DNA from: Oceanospirillum sediminis
Lineage (GTDB): Bacteria > Pseudomonadota > Gammaproteobacteria > Pseudomonadales > Halomonadaceae
Assembly (NCBI RefSeq): GCF_014164585.1
Contig: NZ_JACJFM010000009.1
Span: forward strand, 99,243 to 163,242
Direction of reading: 5' to 3'
DNA: 64,000 nucleotides
This document shows, one piece after another, positions 24,695-34,723 of this stretch. The position numbers and the translations under genes are program-made. How positions within the stretch are numbered: the first letter of the stretch is position 1; each line of letters begins with the position of its first letter. The notes beneath the pieces are model-generated. The model was not told the DNA's origin. It saw only the letters and a list, made by a program, of their open reading frames with translations, and did not search any database.

Positions 24695-25480
24695 TTAAAG
24701 CTTCAACCAGGCATAATCCAGATCATTATCACCGGTGATTTTATATTCAGCAGCCACGGGCCCGATATAAGACGATGCTTCAATGGCTTTAAATATTCCG
24801 GGCAAATCCAGACTACCGGAGCCCGGAGCACCTCGGCCGGGAACATCAGCAAACTGAATATGGGCAATCTGCTCTCCATACTCACCAAGCTGGCTTATGA
24901 TATCTTCTCCCATCCTGGCCATATGATAAATATCATATTGCATACCTGCATTGGCATGCCCTGTTTTTCGATAAATATCCAGCATCTCTGTAAAACTATG
25001 GTACAGGTAGTCTGGCATATCCTTATCATTTATAGCTTCAAAGCTAACCTGTATCCCCTCAAGCATAAAGAGTTCAGCCGCATAGCGGATATTACTGATA
25101 TAAGTATCAAGACAAGTAGCTCTGTTATCCTCAGGACACAGATTTCCAGCCAGAACATTAACCGTTCTTACATTAAGAGCGGTCGCATATTCCATCGCCT
25201 GTGCACAGGCTTCTCTGAAAGCCTGTTCATTCTCTGGATGGCAGCTCAGTCCTTTTCCACCCTGTAACAAATCACCTGCCGGGATATTGATCAGGTGCAG
25301 TCTGAGTCCGTATTCAGTCAGTTTTGAGCCAATCTCAGAAATGGATAGCTCATAAGGAAACTGAATTTCTACGGCCGAAAATCCATGCTCAGCAGCGGCC
25401 TCAAATCTGTCCGACAGTGGTAACTGGCTATAGAGCAAAGACAGATTAGCAATGAAATAGTTTTTTTCAGCTGTCGTCAT
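24695..25480 (-). CDS. Hydroxypyruvate isomerase / 2-oxo-tetronate isomerase family protein
   Basis: The 261-residue TIM-barrel sugar-isomerase-like protein is of the Hyi/OtnI family. Active-site Glu residues lie in VSFEAIND and VAAEYKITGD. The metal or substrate His is in MQYDIYHMARM, with further contacts near HIQFADVPGR. Hyi interconverts hydroxypyruvate and tartronate semialdehyde. It overlaps the end of the upstream reductase by 14 bases; the classic pair is isomerase plus tartronate semialdehyde reductase. An ATG at 25489 is also possible. The substrate cannot be fixed by eye, and OtnI remains an alternative. Confidence 0.8.
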   Translation of the reverse strand: MTTAEKNYFIANLSLLYSQLPLSDRFEAAAEHGFSAVEIQFPYELSISEIGSKLTEYGLRLHLINIPAGDLLQGGKGLSCHPENEQAFREACAQAMEYATALNVRTVNVLAGNLCPEDNRATCLDTYISNIRYAAELFMLEGIQVSFEAINDKDMPDYLYHSFTEMLDIYRKTGHANAGMQYDIYHMARMGEDIISQLGEYGEQIAHIQFADVPGRGAPGSGSLDLPGIFKAIEASSYIGPVAAEYKITGDNDLDYAWLKL

Positions 25481-26354
25481 TAGCCGCATTGCCTGTATAT
25501 AAATTGATCAGAGTTGACGGATCTTTATCCGTATAGCCATTGGCGGCATGCTGCCTCATAAGTTGCGCCGCAAGGCCTGTCATAGGTGCAGCACTACCCA
25601 TCTCTTTTGTGTGTGTAACAGCCATATCAAGATCTTTAAGCAAAGTACGGACATGCCACTTGACGGGCTCAAAACAGCGCTGTGACATTTCCGGAGCCAG
25701 TATCTGCAAAGGTTTCGAGTCAGCAAAACCACCTGAAAATGCTTCTGCCAGCTTTGAACTGTCAACTCCTGCCCGCTCAGCAAGAGCAACCACCTCAGCG
25801 ATTACAAGAGCATTACTGCTGACAATCATCTGATTACAGATCTTGGTGTACTGCCCGGCACCACTTTCTCCCATTCTTGTTACTTTTGAGGAAAACAATG
25901 ACAGCAGTGGCCGAACCTGATTGAGAGCATCTTCACTACCTCCAGCCATAACAGCAAGAGTACCGGCTTTCGCTCCCGGAACACCTCCGGAAACAGGACA
26001 ATCAACCCAGTCGACACCTTTACTCAGAGCGTCATCATGCAGAGAACGGGTTACAAGAGGATCTATGCTGGAGAAATCAACAATGATCTGATTTCCTCGC
26101 AACGAGGAAGAAATTTGACGATACACATCCCGAACAGCCAGCGAATCAGTCAGACAAAGGAAAATAACATCACTCTGACGGGCAATATCATCCAGTGATT
26201 CAGCCTGAACAGCCCCTTTTTCAACCAGAGGAAGACATTTATCAGAACTCCGATTCCAGACAGTAAGTCTATCGCCCGAACCCAGTAAATGCTCACATAA
26301 AGGCAGCCCCATCAGGCCAATACCAATAAAGGCAAGTTTACGTTCTGCAGGCAT
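25467..26354 (-). CDS. Tartronate semialdehyde reductase-like 3-hydroxyacid dehydrogenase (GarR/GlxR/LtnD)
   Basis: The 295-residue dehydrogenase is of the beta-hydroxyacid family. The NAD(P) Rossmann motif is GIGLMGLPL. The substrate-binding signature is DCPVSGGVPGAKAGTLAVM. The catalytic Lys is in GAGQYTKICNQM. With the downstream isomerase it probably reduces tartronate semialdehyde to glycerate, or oxidises a related acid. Its start is only three bases after the stop of the phosphatase gene of the chemotaxis operon. A weak GGAAG lies upstream. Confidence 0.83.
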   Translation of the reverse strand: MPAERKLAFIGIGLMGLPLCEHLLGSGDRLTVWNRSSDKCLPLVEKGAVQAESLDDIARQSDVIFLCLTDSLAVRDVYRQISSSLRGNQIIVDFSSIDPLVTRSLHDDALSKGVDWVDCPVSGGVPGAKAGTLAVMAGGSEDALNQVRPLLSLFSSKVTRMGESGAGQYTKICNQMIVSSNALVIAEVVALAERAGVDSSKLAEAFSGGFADSKPLQILAPEMSQRCFEPVKWHVRTLLKDLDMAVTHTKEMGSAAPMTGLAAQLMRQHAANGYTDKDPSTLINLYTGNAANDDS

Positions 26355-26357
26355 ATA

Positions 26358-28058
26358 TCAGTTATCTTCCAATGAATAGTCTACCGTTACAGAGTTACCA
26401 TTACCGGTATATTCCATAGCGTGGCACAGCTGCTTCACTAACTTAATACCCCGGCCATGCATCTGTACATTTTCGGCAGAGTTACCGAAAACTTTTTGAT
26501 AGTCAAAGCCTTTACCACTATCATCAATGGTAATTCTCAGGAAAGGAGTGCCATTGATACTGATCTTGCACGCTGTGATCGAAATAAAACCTTTTTCTAT
26601 TTCACGCAGACGGCTCTGTCTGGCATTCAGATAGGTTTCAAAAGCATCAGGTCCGGTTTTTAAAGCAGAATCCAGCTCTAAAAGTCCATGATCAAGGGCA
26701 TTATTCAACAGTTCGGATAAAATCAGGAACAGCTTCTGGTTATGGCTCTCAAGCCCTCGGAATTGAGTAATAATCCCCAGTAGCATTGGAGTCAGATCCA
26801 GGCTTTTAATCTCACTGACCCCCATATGGAAATTAACTTTCCAATCAATCTCACTGGACTCCTCAATTGTTGTCAGCAGGACATCATCGCTCAGCGTTTC
26901 ATAAGCCTCACTGGCTACAGTGTCTACTGACGGCATATCAACCAGCGCCAGCGTAACATCATCATGGGGGATCTCATCTCCCAGAAACTCGCCTAATGAA
27001 TGCTTAATATCATCCAGACGATTCTCAGGGTGATGCAGGCAGCTCAACAGGCGCTCTATACCGAAAAACTCGCCTTCTGAATTTTCAGCTTCAATCAGAC
27101 CATCAGAGAACATAATAATCTGATTGCCTGCCTGATAAGATATTATATGGCTTTCCACTTCATACTGATTACCACCCAGTACCCCCAGGGGTAACTGGTT
27201 CGATTCAAAGGTGTCAGAAACGTGCCCATGAGAATCAACACAATAAAAGGTTGGCAAGCCGGCATTCCAGACTTCAACATAAGACTCTGCCGGATCAATC
27301 ATGACGATGCCACAGGCTACAAAACAGCCTGTAGGCATCGTTTCTTTAATCCTTCTGTTCAGCTCCCGGCCAATCGTTGATAACTCAAACCCTTTATACA
27401 CCATAGAATAAAAGGTTCCGGAAATCGGCAGAGTATTAATGGCTGCAGCCAGGCCATGACCAACAGCATCACCCAATAACACAAATAAGCGATTGCTGGG
27501 TGACCGGGCAGCACACAAAACGTCCCCACTGAACTGCTCAGCAGGTGTCAGCATATAGCGGATCATAGGGTCTTCCAGGCCCTTACTCTCAGCCATATGC
27601 TCCATGATATGACGGGAGATACGTCTCTCCTCCTCGTCCTTATCAACATATTCCTGTAATACTTTATTCTGACTGGCCAGCGTGTTCTGCATATCTACTA
27701 CACGCTTGATGGACTCAATTTTTGTATTCAGAATAACCTGGTTAATAGGCTTAAACAGGTAGTCTGCTCCGCCGGACTGGTGTCCTTTAATGTAGTACTC
27801 TTCAGTGGCGGCAGCGGAAATAAATATGATAGGTACCCAGCGAGGAGCAGCGATCTCCTGCAAACGCTGGGCGGCCTCAAAGCCGTCCATCCCTGGCATC
27901 ATAACGTCCATCAGCACCAAATCTGGTGATTCTTGCTGAAAAACTTCCAGGGAATGCTCGCCATTATCTGCCGTTACAACTTCATGCCCGGCTCTTTTGA
28001 GCATAGCCTGAAGCAAAACCAGGTTTGCCCGGGTATCATCTACAGCAAGAATTCGCAT
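26358..28058 (-). CDS. Receiver-PP2C phosphatase-HATPase protein (HsbR-like)
   Basis: The 566-residue protein has three domains. A receiver lies at 1-120, with phospho-acceptor Asp in LVLMDVMMPGMDG. A SpoIIE/PP2C serine phosphatase spans about 175-375 (FSGDVLCAARSPSNRLFVLL, then IIMFSDGLIEAEN). A GHKL kinase-like domain spans about 430-566 (LLNNALDHGLLEL, DDSGKGFDYQ). This is the architecture of Pseudomonas HsbR, which controls the STAS protein HsbA. The STAS gene is just upstream here, so partner switching is likely. An HptB homologue is not in the window. Confidence 0.85.
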   Translation of the reverse strand: MRILAVDDTRANLVLLQAMLKRAGHEVVTADNGEHSLEVFQQESPDLVLMDVMMPGMDGFEAAQRLQEIAAPRWVPIIFISAAATEEYYIKGHQSGGADYLFKPINQVILNTKIESIKRVVDMQNTLASQNKVLQEYVDKDEEERRISRHIMEHMAESKGLEDPMIRYMLTPAEQFSGDVLCAARSPSNRLFVLLGDAVGHGLAAAINTLPISGTFYSMVYKGFELSTIGRELNRRIKETMPTGCFVACGIVMIDPAESYVEVWNAGLPTFYCVDSHGHVSDTFESNQLPLGVLGGNQYEVESHIISYQAGNQIIMFSDGLIEAENSEGEFFGIERLLSCLHHPENRLDDIKHSLGEFLGDEIPHDDVTLALVDMPSVDTVASEAYETLSDDVLLTTIEESSEIDWKVNFHMGVSEIKSLDLTPMLLGIITQFRGLESHNQKLFLILSELLNNALDHGLLELDSALKTGPDAFETYLNARQSRLREIEKGFISITACKISINGTPFLRITIDDSGKGFDYQKVFGNSAENVQMHGRGIKLVKQLCHAMEYTGNGNSVTVDYSLEDN

Positions 28059-28076
28059 ATATCGCTTCCAGATTGA

Positions 28077-28382
28077 TCAGGTAATTTCAAACAGCTTATC
28101 GAAGTTGGCAATCGCCAGAACATCTTTAGCAAGCTGAGAGCAGTTCTGTAGTTTCAGTACCTTATTCGATGAATCTGCTTTTTCTTTCAGCTGCAATAAC
28201 ATACCCAGTGCAGAACTATCCAGATATTCCACCTGACTTAAATCCATAGCAATGGACTTCACCGAACTGTCATCCAGCAGTTTCTGGTAGGATTCTCTGA
28301 ATACTTTATGAGAATTAAAGTCAAAACGGCCATTCAGGCGCATTACACTCTGACCATTAGAGGTTGAGGTTTGAATATTCAT
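28077..28382 (-). CDS. STAS-domain anti-sigma factor antagonist (HsbA-like)
   Basis: The 101-residue single STAS domain has a switch Ser in VEYLDSSALGMLLQLKE, the usual phosphorylation site. It is the likely substrate of the adjacent phosphatase/kinase. HsbA in Pseudomonas binds FlgM and a diguanylate cyclase. The start at 28382 uses GGAG five bases upstream; the longer frame begins with TTG. It sits between cheB and the phosphatase gene. Confidence 0.85.
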   Translation of the reverse strand: MNIQTSTSNGQSVMRLNGRFDFNSHKVFRESYQKLLDDSSVKSIAMDLSQVEYLDSSALGMLLQLKEKADSSNKVLKLQNCSQLAKDVLAIANFDKLFEIT

Positions 28383-28407
28383 TCTTGCTCCATTCAATAA
28401 AACAAAA

Positions 28408-29457
28408 TCAGGAGTTCATTGTTTTTGTCAGCCTTAAAGGAATATCCTGTAAAGCTTCCACGTATTCAACTGCACCTATTGAAGCTGCAGCCCGAGGCAT
28501 GCCGTATACAACACAACTGGCTTCATTCTGCCCTATTGTAATGGCTCCTGCATCTTTCATGCGCTTCAGGGCTTCAGCACCATCTGCTCCCATACCTGTA
28601 AGAATAATGCCTGTGAATTCTTTGGCAAAAGGTAACGTAGAATCAAACAGGACTTCAACTGACGGTTTGTGACGATTTACTAACGGGCCGTTATCTAACT
28701 CTACCGCCAGGCCTTTACTGGTGCTGACTACTTTCATATGGCGGTCACCCGGAGCTATCAAAACCAGCCCGGCTTGCAGCAGATCGCCGTCTTCAGCTTC
28801 TTTTACTTTTAACCGGCACAAAGAATCCATACGGGCAGCAAATGTCTGAGTGAACCCCGGAGGCATATGCTGAGTAATTACAATAGGCGGAGATTCTTCC
28901 GGTAATGGTAACAAGAATTCTTTAATGGCTTCAGTACCACCAGTAGATGAACCTACGGCAATGTATTTTCTTAATGCTTTTCTGGAAAATTTAATTCCAG
29001 TTTCGTGTTTTTCTGATTTCTGCCGGGCCTGTTTTTGCTTTCTGATCAACGCCAGCTTAGGGCCCGCTTTTGCTGCAACACGAATTTTCCCACAAATTTC
29101 TTCAGTGTATTGCTTCAGTTCACTTGAAATGCCAACTTTAGGCTTAGCGATAAAGTCAATAGCACCGAGCTCCAGGGCTCTGATCGTTGTATCAGAACCA
29201 ATTGTGGTCAGTGTTGAGATCATTACAACAGGCATAGGCCTCAATCTCATCAGCTTTTCCAGAAAATCCAGGCCGTGCATCTTAGGCATCTCTACATCCA
29301 ATGTAATGACATCAGGGTTAACCTTTCTGATAATCTCCCTGGCTTCAATGGGATCATTGGCTACGCCAATAACAGACATATCATCCTGGGAATCAATGAT
29401 CTCTTTCAGCAGATTTCTTATTAAGGCTGAGTCATCTACAACAACCACCTCAATCAT
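28408..29457 (-). CDS. cheB: Chemotaxis protein-glutamate methylesterase CheB
   Basis: The 349-residue protein has a receiver domain with acceptor Asp in VITLDVEMPKMHG. The methylesterase domain starts near 165, with catalytic Ser in VGSSTGGTEAI, His in ITQHMPPGF and Asp in TGMGADGAEAL. It removes methyl groups from, and deamidates, chemoreceptors after phosphorylation by CheA. It follows cheD in the operon. The linker (KQKQARQKSEKHETG) is basic. Confidence 0.93.
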   Translation of the reverse strand: MIEVVVVDDSALIRNLLKEIIDSQDDMSVIGVANDPIEAREIIRKVNPDVITLDVEMPKMHGLDFLEKLMRLRPMPVVMISTLTTIGSDTTIRALELGAIDFIAKPKVGISSELKQYTEEICGKIRVAAKAGPKLALIRKQKQARQKSEKHETGIKFSRKALRKYIAVGSSTGGTEAIKEFLLPLPEESPPIVITQHMPPGFTQTFAARMDSLCRLKVKEAEDGDLLQAGLVLIAPGDRHMKVVSTSKGLAVELDNGPLVNRHKPSVEVLFDSTLPFAKEFTGIILTGMGADGAEALKRMKDAGAITIGQNEASCVVYGMPRAAASIGAVEYVEALQDIPLRLTKTMNS

Positions 29458-29486
29458 ACAACTTTCCTTTCGCTATGCACTGAAGT

Positions 29487-30107
29487 CTAATCAAAGAGTT
29501 CAATATCATTGTCAACGCGCTCCTGGCCTATGCTCTGACGATATTTTTGTTCTACTTCAACCACTTCAACCACTTCACGGTTAGCAGCTTCACTTTGTAG
29601 CCGCTTCATCAGAACTTTCCCTGAATGAGGGAAAAAGATCACTTTTCTGGGACAATTGTCCATCAAATCCTGTGCCACAATGGGTATGGACTCAAATCCC
29701 AGATAGTCAACAACAAATTTAGCGTTACGTTCCCCTACTTTACTGGATGTCATAGAGGAAATAACATTCCCACCACCAAACACTTTAGCTTCCAGATCCT
29801 GTCTATTAGCCCCCCGTTTGAGGATCTCATTAATCATCATCTCCATAGCATAACTGCCGTACCGGGCTGATGCACTCAGAGGGTTATACACATCAGAGTT
29901 TCCCGGGAGCATGAAATGATTCATTCCGCCAATATTCAGTTTTTTATCTCTTATACAAGCCGATACGCAAGAACCCAGCACGGTTGAAATTGCCATATCT
30001 GCAGACGTTACATAAAACTCACCGGGAAGAATTTTTGCCACCTGGCAATTGAAATTGCGATCAAAATATATCTTCGGCTGCGTTGCTTCATGTAAAGTTT
30101 CTATCAT
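29487..30107 (-). CDS. cheD: Chemoreceptor glutamine deamidase CheD
   Basis: The 206-residue protein carries the catalytic Cys in STVLGSCVSACI and His in GGMNHFMLPG, with the CheD pattern GGGNVISSM and GERNAKFVVDYL. It deamidates receptor glutamines. It overlaps the cheR stop by four bases. The C-terminal 40 residues are charged and probably flexible. Confidence 0.92.
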   Translation of the reverse strand: MIETLHEATQPKIYFDRNFNCQVAKILPGEFYVTSADMAISTVLGSCVSACIRDKKLNIGGMNHFMLPGNSDVYNPLSASARYGSYAMEMMINEILKRGANRQDLEAKVFGGGNVISSMTSSKVGERNAKFVVDYLGFESIPIVAQDLMDNCPRKVIFFPHSGKVLMKRLQSEAANREVVEVVEVEQKYRQSIGQERVDNDIELFD

Positions 30108-30946
30108 GACTTTATCCTGGCCTTATCTGCCTTAACGTAAACCGTGTGTTTACGAAGAGAAAAAAGATCTGAAGCCTGAGGAAAACTTTCCGAATGTCCT
30201 GCAAACAATAATCCATCATCTTTAAGGTAAGGCAGAAACTGTTTTAATACCTGATACTGGGTTTGTTTATCAAAGTAAATCATGACGTTCCGGCAGAAAA
30301 TAACATCAAACTGCAGTTTGAACGGCCACTGATTATCCAGCAAATTCAATGGGAAATAGCGAATCAGCTTTTGTAATTCAGGCTTTACTTTCACTAACCC
30401 TGAATTATCCGCTTTTCCACGAAAAAAGAAAGACTTAAGCCGTTGATCTGAAAGCCTTTCTACCCTCTCAACAGGATAGATCCCTTTCTCAGCTTTAGCC
30501 AGTACCTTTGTGTCCAGGTCTGATGCATAAATCTCTACAGGAGGCGTGAAACTCTGATAGTGCTCAATACACGCCATAGCAATAGAGTAAGGCTCTTCTC
30601 CGGTCGATGCCGCACAACACCATATTCGGACCGGTGACTCACGTGATACCAGAAAGTCTTTAAGAATATCAAAGTGATGTGACTCTCTGAAAAAGGATGT
30701 CAAATTAGTGGTCAGAGAGTTGATAAACTCTTGCTGTTCGTGGCTGGAAGGGTCATTCAGTAAGTTCAGATATTGCTTGAAAGTGCGTAAGCCATTTGCT
30801 CTCAATCGACGGGAAAGCCGACTATAAACCATATCTTTTTTCGATTCAGATAAGTTAATACCTGCACGCTTATAAATAAGGTCCTTGATGACGGCAAAGT
30901 CTTTGTCTGTAAAATGAAATTCCCGATCTGAGCGATCAATAGCCAT
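30104..30946 (-). CDS. cheR: Chemotaxis methyltransferase CheR
   Basis: The 280-residue enzyme methylates receptor glutamates using SAM. The N-terminal helical domain recognises receptors (FHFTDKDFAVIKDLIYKRAG). The SAM site is IWCCAASTGEEPYS, with QFDVIFCRNVMIYFD near the end. The start at 30946 is preferred over an upstream frame with 16 odd residues; AGGA lies nine bases before it. The neighbouring receptor ends in a WxxF tail that could recruit it. Confidence 0.92.
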   Translation of the reverse strand: MAIDRSDREFHFTDKDFAVIKDLIYKRAGINLSESKKDMVYSRLSRRLRANGLRTFKQYLNLLNDPSSHEQQEFINSLTTNLTSFFRESHHFDILKDFLVSRESPVRIWCCAASTGEEPYSIAMACIEHYQSFTPPVEIYASDLDTKVLAKAEKGIYPVERVERLSDQRLKSFFFRGKADNSGLVKVKPELQKLIRYFPLNLLDNQWPFKLQFDVIFCRNVMIYFDKQTQYQVLKQFLPYLKDDGLLFAGHSESFPQASDLFSLRKHTVYVKADKARIKS

Positions 30947-31010
30947 TATCTTGCATCCTAAAAAACAGGCTGCTAACGCAGCCTGTCTATCCATTTAAGA
31001 AAGCCGGGAT

Positions 31011-34000
31011 TCAGAACTCTTCCCAGTCATCATCATCATTCATAACTGACGGTTTAGCTGATGCAACCCCCTGAGAGGCCTTTACCGGAGACTGAATTGG
31101 TTCAGATTTAATACGGCTCTGGGTTACAGAAGCTACCGGGGCTTTACTGAAGCCACTGTCTGCACCAAGTTTAAATAAACTGACTGATCCAACCAATGAA
31201 CGAGCCTGTTCTTCCGATGATTCAGCCGCCGCAGCCGCTTGCTCAACCAGGGCTGCATTTTGCTGAGTCACCTCATCAATCTGAGTAATCGCCGTATTAA
31301 CCTGTTCGATACCTGAACGTTGTTCAGCAGATGCTGCTGAAATCTCTGTCATAATCGTTGTTACCTGGCCAATCGCATCGACAATATCCTTCATTGTCAT
31401 GCCAGCATCATCAACCAGTTTAGAACCTTCTTCTACTGTATCTACCGAAGTAACAATCAACTCTTTGATTTCTTTAGCCGCGCCTGCACTTCGCTTGGCC
31501 AGATTACGAACCTCTGTCGCCACAACGGCAAAACCACGTCCCTGCTCACCAGCACGAGCAGCCTCAACCGCAGCATTCAGAGCCAGAATATTAGTCTGGA
31601 AGGCAATACTATCGATAACACTGATAATTTCTTCTACCTGCTTAGAGTTGTCGCTAATCGTTCTCATGGTGCTGACCACCTGATTAACAACATCTCCGCC
31701 TTTCTGAGCAATGCGGCTTGCTCCCTGAGCCAGATTACTGGCCTGAGAGGCATTTTCAGCATTCTGCTGAACAGTTGATGTCAGTTGCTCCATAGAAGCA
31801 GCAGTTTCTTCCAGACTGGAAGCCTGCTCCTCGGTCCGCTGCGACAGATCATTATTACCGGCAGCAATTTCACTGGATGCAGTATTAATGGCATCTGCAG
31901 ATTCTTTAATCTGAGTAACGATTTCTGTCAGCTGATCAATAGTCGCATTGGCGTCGGCTTTAAGCTGACCGAACATACCCTGAAAATCTTTATCAATCTT
32001 CTGAGTCAGATCCCCCTGAGACATAGCGCCGAGTACTTTGGCCAGTTCGGACAAGCCATCAGAAGTAGTTTCCATTACATTGTTCAGGTTTGAAGCCAGC
32101 TCTTTAAAGAAGCCTTCTTTGCCCTGAGTACTGATGCGACGATTAAAATCTCCTCGGCTGGCACCTTCGACAATATCAGCAATTTCCGACTGCGCCATCA
32201 CCTCATTCGTAGTGTCACTCCATTCTACAACTGTCCCCAGACGTTCATTGTTTTCATTAAAGATAGGGTTAGCAGTAAAGGCAAAATAACGTCCGGCGAT
32301 AGAAAGTTCAGCTATGTGAGTTGATGTCAGGCTGGCAACCATTTTACGCTGATGGGACGGCTCTTTATGGAAGCTATCGAAATTCTGCCCTATCAGATTA
32401 TCAACATCAAAATGAGGATAAACTTCCTGAATTTGTGACTGAGACGCTCTGAACATCTCTTTCAGCGCCTTATTAACATAGATCAGCTTGCCATCATTAT
32501 CGGCCATCATAACGTTGCTGGATACGTTATCCAGTGCGTTACGGATACGATGGTTTTTCTCAGCCAGAGCAATTTGCTCTTCCAGTGCGACCTTTTCAGC
32601 TGCTTCGCGTCGTAGAACTTCCGTTTTATCCTGCCACTCAACAACAAAGCCCTGGCGATTATCAGGCGAGCCAATAGGATTCACTTCAAGAGCAAATGTA
32701 CTGTCACCAATAGACAAAGTTGCGCTATGGGTATCGGTCAACCCCGCCAGCATTTTACGCTGATGAGACGGATTTTCATGGAAAATGTCAATGTTCTGAC
32801 CAATCAGATTACTGGCATTGAAGTGAGGCAGCTGCTTCTGAATCTCTGGCTCATTGTGCTTCAGCATTTCCTGAATAGAGGCATTAACATAAATGATATT
32901 CAGATCAGCATCTGAAATCATTACATTAGTGTTTACCACATCCAGACCTTTACGGATTCGCTGGGTCTCTTCCAGCAAGCGGGCTTGCTCCTCTTGCATA
33001 GAAGCCTCTTTAGCTTCCAACGCCCGGGCATCCGTCAGATCTTTCCATTCAACAACAAAACCCTGCCTGCTATCAGGCGTACCGATTGGGTTGACTTCAA
33101 GGTCAAAAATACTATTACCGATACTCAGAGTTGTCTGATGAGTATCAGTCAGAGCAGCCAGCATATTTCTTTGCATATCCGGGTTTTCGTGGAAGATATC
33201 AATATTGCTTCCCACCAGATTGTCCGCATCGAAGTGTGGCAACTGCTTCTGAATTTCTGGCTCATTATGCTTTAACATTCTCTGAATAGATTCATTCATA
33301 TAAATGATATTCAGATCGGCATCAGAAATCATAACATTGGTATTCACCACATCCAGGCCTTTGCGAATACGTAACGTTTCTTCCAGTAAAAGATTCCGCT
33401 CGCTTTCAAGCTCAGCTTCTTTTGTTTCCTGTGCCAGAGTATCCGTCAGATCCTGCCATTCAACAATATACCCCTGCCGCTCACCATTGCTAGAAATCGG
33501 ATGAACAATCAGGGAAAAGGCCGTACTACCCACATTAATCTTTGCTTTGTGCGCCTGGTTCAGGCCAACCAGTAACTTACGCTGATAATTAGGATTACGG
33601 TGGAAAATATCAATATTTTTACCAATCAGGCTGCCAGCATCAAACTGAGGCATATGACTCTGAATTTCAGCTTCCCGGTCACGTAGCATTCTTTGAATGG
33701 ATGCATTCATATAAATGATACAAAGCTCAGCATCGGCAATCATAACATTGGTGTTAACCACATCAAGGCCACGCTTAATCCGTGTCATCTGATCCAGCTG
33801 ACGGCTTTCTTTCTGGCGTTTTTTCTGCTGTTCAGACTGAGCTTCATTAATTATTCTGATCACAGAGCCAATTTCATTATCGATAACAGGTGCCGTCTCA
33901 GCAGGCGCTTTACCTTCTGCCATATTTTTAGCCACAGACAGCAGCTGGTGTACTGGCTGTTCAATCTGTGCCAATACCGATTTAGCTCCGACAAACAGCA

Positions 34001-34151
34001 CAACTAAAGCCAGCCCCAACAGAGCAAGAACCCAGTACTGCGTGTTTTCTCCCTGACCGATAGCCGTCACCAGAGCACTGGCTGCTACGAGAGCGCCTGC
34101 TCCAAAGGCAACGCTAAACAGCTTTGACCTTATTGATGTTTTGTTACTCAT
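31011..34151 (-). CDS. Methyl-accepting chemotaxis protein with four tandem PAS units
   Basis: The receptor has about 1046 residues. Two close hydrophobic segments lie near 12-55, with no periplasmic domain. Four PAS units follow, each opening R-I-x-x-x-L-D-x-V, at an exact 137-residue period. A HAMP region and the signalling domain come next, with hairpin tip [20 protein letters not shown]. The extreme C-terminus DDWEEF fits the WxxF pentapeptide that tethers CheR or CheB. Sensing must be cytoplasmic, perhaps haem or flavin in the PAS units, as in Aer2-like receptors. GGAG precedes the ATG at 34151. Confidence 0.9.
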   Translation of the reverse strand: MSNKTSIRSKLFSVAFGAGALVAASALVTAIGQGENTQYWVLALLGLALVVLFVGAKSVLAQIEQPVHQLLSVAKNMAEGKAPAETAPVIDNEIGSVIRIINEAQSEQQKKRQKESRQLDQMTRIKRGLDVVNTNVMIADAELCIIYMNASIQRMLRDREAEIQSHMPQFDAGSLIGKNIDIFHRNPNYQRKLLVGLNQAHKAKINVGSTAFSLIVHPISSNGERQGYIVEWQDLTDTLAQETKEAELESERNLLLEETLRIRKGLDVVNTNVMISDADLNIIYMNESIQRMLKHNEPEIQKQLPHFDADNLVGSNIDIFHENPDMQRNMLAALTDTHQTTLSIGNSIFDLEVNPIGTPDSRQGFVVEWKDLTDARALEAKEASMQEEQARLLEETQRIRKGLDVVNTNVMISDADLNIIYVNASIQEMLKHNEPEIQKQLPHFNASNLIGQNIDIFHENPSHQRKMLAGLTDTHSATLSIGDSTFALEVNPIGSPDNRQGFVVEWQDKTEVLRREAAEKVALEEQIALAEKNHRIRNALDNVSSNVMMADNDGKLIYVNKALKEMFRASQSQIQEVYPHFDVDNLIGQNFDSFHKEPSHQRKMVASLTSTHIAELSIAGRYFAFTANPIFNENNERLGTVVEWSDTTNEVMAQSEIADIVEGASRGDFNRRISTQGKEGFFKELASNLNNVMETTSDGLSELAKVLGAMSQGDLTQKIDKDFQGMFGQLKADANATIDQLTEIVTQIKESADAINTASSEIAAGNNDLSQRTEEQASSLEETAASMEQLTSTVQQNAENASQASNLAQGASRIAQKGGDVVNQVVSTMRTISDNSKQVEEIISVIDSIAFQTNILALNAAVEAARAGEQGRGFAVVATEVRNLAKRSAGAAKEIKELIVTSVDTVEEGSKLVDDAGMTMKDIVDAIGQVTTIMTEISAASAEQRSGIEQVNTAITQIDEVTQQNAALVEQAAAAAESSEEQARSLVGSVSLFKLGADSGFSKAPVASVTQSRIKSEPIQSPVKASQGVASAKPSVMNDDDDWEEF
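32139..33782 (-). repeat. Four intragenic 411-base tandem repeats encoding PAS units
   Basis: The repeat starts fall at codons for R129, R266, R403 and R540 (counted from an upstream GTG frame), each 137 codons apart. Units two and three share long identical stretches such as SDADLNIIY and [13 protein letters not shown]; unit four is most diverged. This is consistent with successive duplication. Confidence 0.75.
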
Positions 34152-34205
34152 TTGCCCGTTCTCCACCTGAACCCGCGCTTCACCCGGAAAAAACCATTAT
34201 AATTA

Positions 34206-34715
34206 TCAGACGGCCTGCATCCGGCTCTTATCTACCAGAGCCATCTCTTCGCTGGACATCAGCTTTTCAATATCGACTATGATCAGCATCTGTTCGTCAA
34301 CTGTTGCTAACCCAAGAATATACTCTGAGTCAAAATTAGCAGAAAAATCAGGAGGATTTTTGATTTGATCCCCCCCAAGGCTGACAACATCTGATACACC
34401 ATCCACCACAATACCCACTACTCTGTTCGACAAGTGCAATACAATAACGATGGTAAATTCATCATAATGAGCTTCACCGACATTGAACTTAATTCTCAGA
34501 TCAATAATAGGCACAATCACACCACGAAGATTAATCACCCCTTTAATGAAAGCTGGCGCATTTGCAATCTTTGTCACAGCCCCATAGCCGCGAATTTCCT
34601 GCACTTTCAGAATATCCACAGCATAGTGCTCCTCACCTAATGAAAAGGTCAGGTATTCTTGTCCGAGCAGTCGGCCAAAGTCACTATCCTGGCTATCCGC
34701 AACCTGTTCAGTCAT
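34206..34715 (-). CDS. cheW: Chemotaxis coupling protein CheW
   Basis: The 169-residue SH3-like coupling protein shows [20 protein letters not shown], then [20 protein letters not shown], the standard CheW core. It links CheA to receptors. It lies between cheA (eight bases upstream) and the four-PAS receptor, which is probably its partner. Confidence 0.92.
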   Translation of the reverse strand: MTEQVADSQDSDFGRLLGQEYLTFSLGEEHYAVDILKVQEIRGYGAVTKIANAPAFIKGVINLRGVIVPIIDLRIKFNVGEAHYDEFTIVIVLHLSNRVVGIVVDGVSDVVSLGGDQIKNPPDFSANFDSEYILGLATVDEQMLIIVDIEKLMSSEEMALVDKSRMQAV

Positions 34716-34723
34716 GTTTCCCC

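Noticed and set aside
31011..34151. Frameshift or assembly error in the four-PAS receptor
   Set aside because: The frame is open throughout and the repeat period is an exact multiple of three.
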